A DNA stretch of 8,122 nt from Bacteroidales bacterium (GTDB lineage: Bacteria > Bacteroidota > Bacteroidia > Bacteroidales > UBA932), in NCBI GenBank assembly GCA_017461285.1, contig JAFTYS010000035.1, positions 1 through 8,122 on the forward strand, read 5' to 3'. This document shows positions 5,685 through 8,122 of this stretch, one piece after another. Each line of letters starts with the position of its first letter. Positions within the stretch are counted from its first letter, which is position 1. Made by a program: the position numbers and the translations under genes. Under the pieces are notes generated by a model that saw nothing but the letters and a program-made list of their open reading frames with translations, had not been told where the DNA came from and searched no databases.

Positions 5685-7541
5685 CTATTTTAAAGATCCT
5701 TCACTTCGTTCAGGATGACAGGCATGGATGGCAGCTACGATTTCCTGAACCAGGAAAGGCTGACCCTGTACCTTATTATATTGTGAATAGCTGAACTGAG
5801 GGAGCTTTCCGCGGAGATAGTTCACGAACTGTCCGCTGTTCAGCTCACACACAAGGATATTCTCGAACTTCGAGAACACTTCTTCCGTATTGCGAGGAAG
5901 AGGCATGATGTAGTCGAAGTTCACGAAGCTTACATCAAGTCCTGATTCACGGACTTCCTGGACAGCTGAAAGAAGGTGGCCGTATGTTCCGCCCCAGCCC
6001 ACGACAAGAAGCTTTCCGCTCTCATTGCCGTTCACTTCCAGCTCAGGGATGAAGTCAGCAACCTTCCGGATCTTCTGCTCACGCTCATTCACCATCAATG
6101 CATGGTTCTGAGGGTCGGAAGAAAGCACGCCGGCATGATTCTTCTCAAGTCCTCCGACACGATGCTCGCAACCAGCCATTCCAGGAACGGCCCACTTGCG
6201 GACATATGTTTCGGCATCTCGCTCGAAAGGCTTGTATGGAACGTTCGGCTGTGCGAAAGGAGGCCTTATGACAGGATAGTCCTTCATTGACGGAATACGC
6301 CATGGCTCCGATCCGTTTCCGAGGAAGCCTTCTGTAAGAAGAAGCACAGGGGTCATATGCTCTACTGCAATCTTTGCGGCATTGAATGCAGCATCGAAGC
6401 AGTTTGCAGGAGAATGAGCCGCCATGACTACCATAGGGCACTCTCCGTTGCGGCCGTAAAGAGCCTGATTAAGGTCAGTCTGCTCTGTCTTTGTAGGGAT
6501 GCCTGTCGACGGGCCGGCTCTCTGTACATCTACGATGACCAGAGGCAGTTCCGTCATGACTGCAAGTCCCATGGCCTCAGACTTGAGCGAAAGGCCTGGT
6601 CCTGAAGTCGTGGTCACAGCAAGATTACCTGCATATGCAGCTCCAATGGCAGTACATATGCCGGCGATCTCATCCTCTGCCTGAACGGTCTTTGCTCCAA
6701 GATTCTTATGGATGGCCAGTTCTTCAAGAATGCCGGTCGCAGGGGTGATGGGATAAGATCCGCAGAAGAGCGGAAGGTTTGCCTTTTCCGCTGCAGCAAG
6801 AAGTCCCCACGCAGTCGCCTGATTTCCTGTTATGTTCCTGTAAAGTCCCTTTTCCTGATGTGCCGGCTCGATGTTGTATGTATTCGGGATGGCCTGGATA
6901 TTTGCCGCATAATTGTATCCGTCCTGAAGGACCTTCCTGTTAGGAGCTATCATCTCCGGCTTCTTCTTTCCGAACTTCTTCTCAAGATACTGGAATATGT
7001 ATTCCATCGGACGGTTGTAGATGTAGCAGGCCATTCCGAGGGTGAACATGTTCTTGCACTTGTCTATCGTCTTCTTGTCAAGACCGCTGTCCTTGAGGCT
7101 TTCTTCTGTCAGGGTAGTGATCGGAGCCACTATGATGGTCCTGTCTTCAATATACAGCTCGGCGATAGGATCGCTCTTCAGGCCGGCCCTCTTAAGACCT
7201 TCTTCGTCGAAGGTATCGGAGTCGATGAGAACCATGGCGGTTCTCTTGAGCCATTTTGCATTTGCCTTCAAGGCAGCAGGGTTCATAGCTACAAGAAGGT
7301 CGCAGAAGTCACCCGGGGTGGTGATGTGTTCGCTTCCGATATGAACCTGGAAGCCAGATACGCCGGAAACGGTACCATGGGGAGCTCTGATCTCCGCAGG
7401 GTAATCCGGGAATGTCGAAAGTTCGTTACCGAAGATGGCTGACATATCTGCAAAAAGAGACCCGGTGAGCTGCATTCCATCTCCCGAATCTCCTGCAAAT
7501 CTTATCACAACATCTTTAGTATCAATTACCTTATGTTGCAT
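5685..7541 (-). CDS. korA: 2-oxoglutarate:ferredoxin oxidoreductase, alpha subunit (gamma-alpha fusion)
   Basis: The 618-residue partner of KorB. Residues ~8-195 are the gamma domain (starting VVIRFAGDSGDGMQ at 11-24), fused to the alpha domain from about residue 235. The alpha part shows YPITPAT (263-269), which contacts the 2-oxoacid and cofactor in this family, the segment around TTSGPGLSLKSEA (311-323), and RAGPSTGIPTKTEQTDL (341-357). A C-terminal transketolase-like domain follows from about 508. The fusion is normal for two-subunit enzymes. The odd part is the end: the last 11 residues, CHPERSEGSLK (608-618), are encoded by a dispersed palindromic repeat and do not look like native KorA. 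The family would normally stop at about residue 607. The ATG at 7541 is well placed, about 40 nt after a possible promoter. The gene heads the korA-korB-gdhA unit. Confidence 0.94.
   Translation of the reverse strand: MQHKVIDTKDVVIRFAGDSGDGMQLTGSLFADMSAIFGNELSTFPDYPAEIRAPHGTVSGVSGFQVHIGSEHITTPGDFCDLLVAMNPAALKANAKWLKRTAMVLIDSDTFDEEGLKRAGLKSDPIAELYIEDRTIIVAPITTLTEESLKDSGLDKKTIDKCKNMFTLGMACYIYNRPMEYIFQYLEKKFGKKKPEMIAPNRKVLQDGYNYAANIQAIPNTYNIEPAHQEKGLYRNITGNQATAWGLLAAAEKANLPLFCGSYPITPATGILEELAIHKNLGAKTVQAEDEIAGICTAIGAAYAGNLAVTTTSGPGLSLKSEAMGLAVMTELPLVIVDVQRAGPSTGIPTKTEQTDLNQALYGRNGECPMVVMAAHSPANCFDAAFNAAKIAVEHMTPVLLLTEGFLGNGSEPWRIPSMKDYPVIRPPFAQPNVPYKPFERDAETYVRKWAVPGMAGCEHRVGGLEKNHAGVLSSDPQNHALMVNEREQKIRKVADFIPELEVNGNESGKLLVVGWGGTYGHLLSAVQEVRESGLDVSFVNFDYIMPLPRNTEEVFSKFENILVCELNSGQFVNYLRGKLPQFSYSQYNKVQGQPFLVQEIVAAIHACHPERSEGSLK
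5692..5720. repeat. Dispersed palindromic repeat fused to the korA 3' end
   Basis: On the minus strand this reads as the familiar family beginning TGTCATCCTGA and ending AAGGATCTTT, known as short repeats scattered through many bacterial genomes and often mistranslated as CHPERSEGS or, on the other strand, HFVQDD. It folds as a 5-bp outer stem (5696-5700 with 5712-5716), a tandem G-A/G-A internal step, a 2-bp inner stem and a 3-nt loop. It occupies the last 11 codons of korA plus part of the stop context, just before korB. I see only this copy in the window; identification rests on memory of the repeat family. Confidence 0.75.
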
Positions 7542-7584
7542 AGTTAGTGTTATGATTTTTAAATCAAATGGTTAGATTTATCTA

Positions 7585-7592
7585 CAAATGTA
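7585..7592 (-). promoter_or_regulatory. Possible -7 element for korA-korB-gdhA
   Basis: TACATTTG on the minus strand fits TAnnTTTG and lies about 43 nt before the korA ATG, downstream of the ompH terminator, which is where a promoter for the unit is expected. No TTTG is found 19-21 nt upstream of it, so either the -33 box is degenerate and an activator is needed, or the true promoter lies elsewhere in 7542-7640. Confidence 0.4.
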
Positions 7593-7640
7593 AACAAATT
7601 TCCGATACGGTGAATATAAATCCTCAGTTTTTTACAACAC

Positions 7641-7670
7641 AAAACGGCGAACCATGAAAATGGTCCGCCG
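7641..7670 (-). terminator. Intrinsic terminator after the OmpH/Skp gene
   Basis: A 10-bp stem (7645-7654 with 7661-7670) has all positions paired in the minus-strand RNA, counting one G-U, with a 6-nt loop. It is followed on that strand by TTTTGTGTTGT. It lies 22 nt after the OmpH stop codon and separates that gene from korA. Confidence 0.85.
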
Positions 7671-7692
7671 CACGATATGTTTTTTCAATGAA

Positions 7693-8122
7693 TTACATTC
7701 CCTGAGCTGCTGCAGCCGCTGCCTGAGCCTTTGCCTGAAGCTCTGCCTGGAGAGTCTCAATAGTCCTGTCAGCCGGAATGTTGAGAGCAGTGCGTGCTTC
7801 TGGAGTAAGGTCGATGCCCTGTGCAGGATCAAGATAAAGAAGAGAAGCCTTCTCGAATACGAGAGCCACGCCCTTCGCCTTTGCAAGCTCATTCACAGTG
7901 TTCTGCGCCTTCTCATAGATAGGAGCCTGAAGGCTCTGCTGGAGCTGCTGGATCTCCTGCTGGAGGCTCTGCTGAGTCTGTTCGAAACGAGCCTGGATCT
8001 CCATTATCTCCTTCTCCTTGCTCTCGCGGATAGCCGGAGTCCAAGACTCTGCCTTCTGCTGATACTGCTGCATCTTGGTCTGGTATTCCTCATACATGGC
8101 TACGAGAATCTCCTCATTGGTC
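7693..8122 (-). CDS. OmpH/Skp-family periplasmic chaperone (5' end missing)
   Basis: The C-terminal 142 residues of a Skp/OmpH-type chaperone, which holds unfolded outer-membrane proteins in the periplasm on their way to the BAM machinery. The reading frame is open through the right edge, so the ATG at 8097 is internal and the start and signal peptide lie outside the window. The visible part begins with a long, glutamine- and glutamate-rich coiled coil (about the first 75 visible residues, with EIQARFEQTQQSLQQEIQQL), the arm of the chaperone. It then returns to a core strand with VALVFEKASLLYLDP and a segment LTPEARTALNIP, typical of the family's end. It finishes with an unusual alanine run (QAKAQAAAAAAQGM) after the core, which is disordered or helical and low in complexity. 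Bacteroidota often carry tandem ompH copies next to bamA, which may be the case to the right. Confidence 0.88.
   Translation of the reverse strand, partial: TNEEILVAMYEEYQTKMQQYQQKAESWTPAIRESKEKEIMEIQARFEQTQQSLQQEIQQLQQSLQAPIYEKAQNTVNELAKAKGVALVFEKASLLYLDPAQGIDLTPEARTALNIPADRTIETLQAELQAKAQAAAAAAQGM

Noticed and set aside
5603..5794. Plus-strand ORF with HFVQDD-like residues as a small gene
   Set aside because: That string is the other-strand translation of the palindromic repeat and the rest is antisense to korA and korB.
6708..7442. A 244-codon plus-strand open frame opposite korA
   Set aside because: It lies entirely antisense to conserved KorA coding sequence and shows no motifs; a shadow frame.
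7561..7579. Short inverted repeat in the korA leader
   Set aside because: Only 5 bp of AT-rich pairing with a 9-nt loop; expected by chance in such sequence.

Overview
The window comes from a member of the Bacteroidota, most likely an anaerobic, gut-type Bacteroidales. Three things point there: promoters of the Bacteroides form (TTTG, about 19-21 nt, then TAnnTTTG), start codons that mostly lack a Shine-Dalgarno sequence, and protein families typical of that group (DcaP-like porin, fused gamma-alpha KorA with KorB, OmpH/Skp). I cannot name the genus. Every gene I can support lies on the minus strand, so the genes are transcribed from right to left.

In transcription order the layout is as follows. 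At the right edge is the 3' part of an OmpH/Skp-family periplasmic chaperone gene (7693-8122, 5' end outside the window), closed by a hairpin terminator (7641-7670). Next comes a three-gene unit, korA (5685-7541), korB (4655-5674) and gdhA (3290-4630), with gaps of only 10 and 24 nt. Then comes a DASS/SLC13 anion transporter (1732-3198) with its own promoter and a 5' hairpin. Last is a 452-residue outer-membrane porin (301-1659) with its own promoter, closed by a strong terminator (228-272). The leftmost ~230 bases are AT-rich. They hold a near-perfect Bacteroides-type promoter pointing off the left edge, and a doubtful 48-codon ORF.

The central genes make metabolic sense together. KorAB interconverts succinyl-CoA plus CO2 with 2-oxoglutarate using ferredoxin, and GdhA aminates 2-oxoglutarate to glutamate with NADPH. 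A DASS carrier and a DcaP-like porin would move dicarboxylates such as succinate across the inner and outer membranes. This is a carbon/nitrogen node around 2-oxoglutarate. The family assignments are firm; the substrates of the porin and the carrier are inferred.

I found no new defence system, mobile element, CRISPR array or RNA gene. The points most worth a second look are: (1) a dispersed palindromic repeat that has become the last 11 codons of korA; (2) two places where the -7 element of one gene directly abuts a hairpin lying at the end of the gene upstream, so that the predicted transcript would start inside the stem; (3) a 17-bp inverted repeat filling the spacer of the transporter promoter; and (4) the unexplained promoter and ORF at the left edge.
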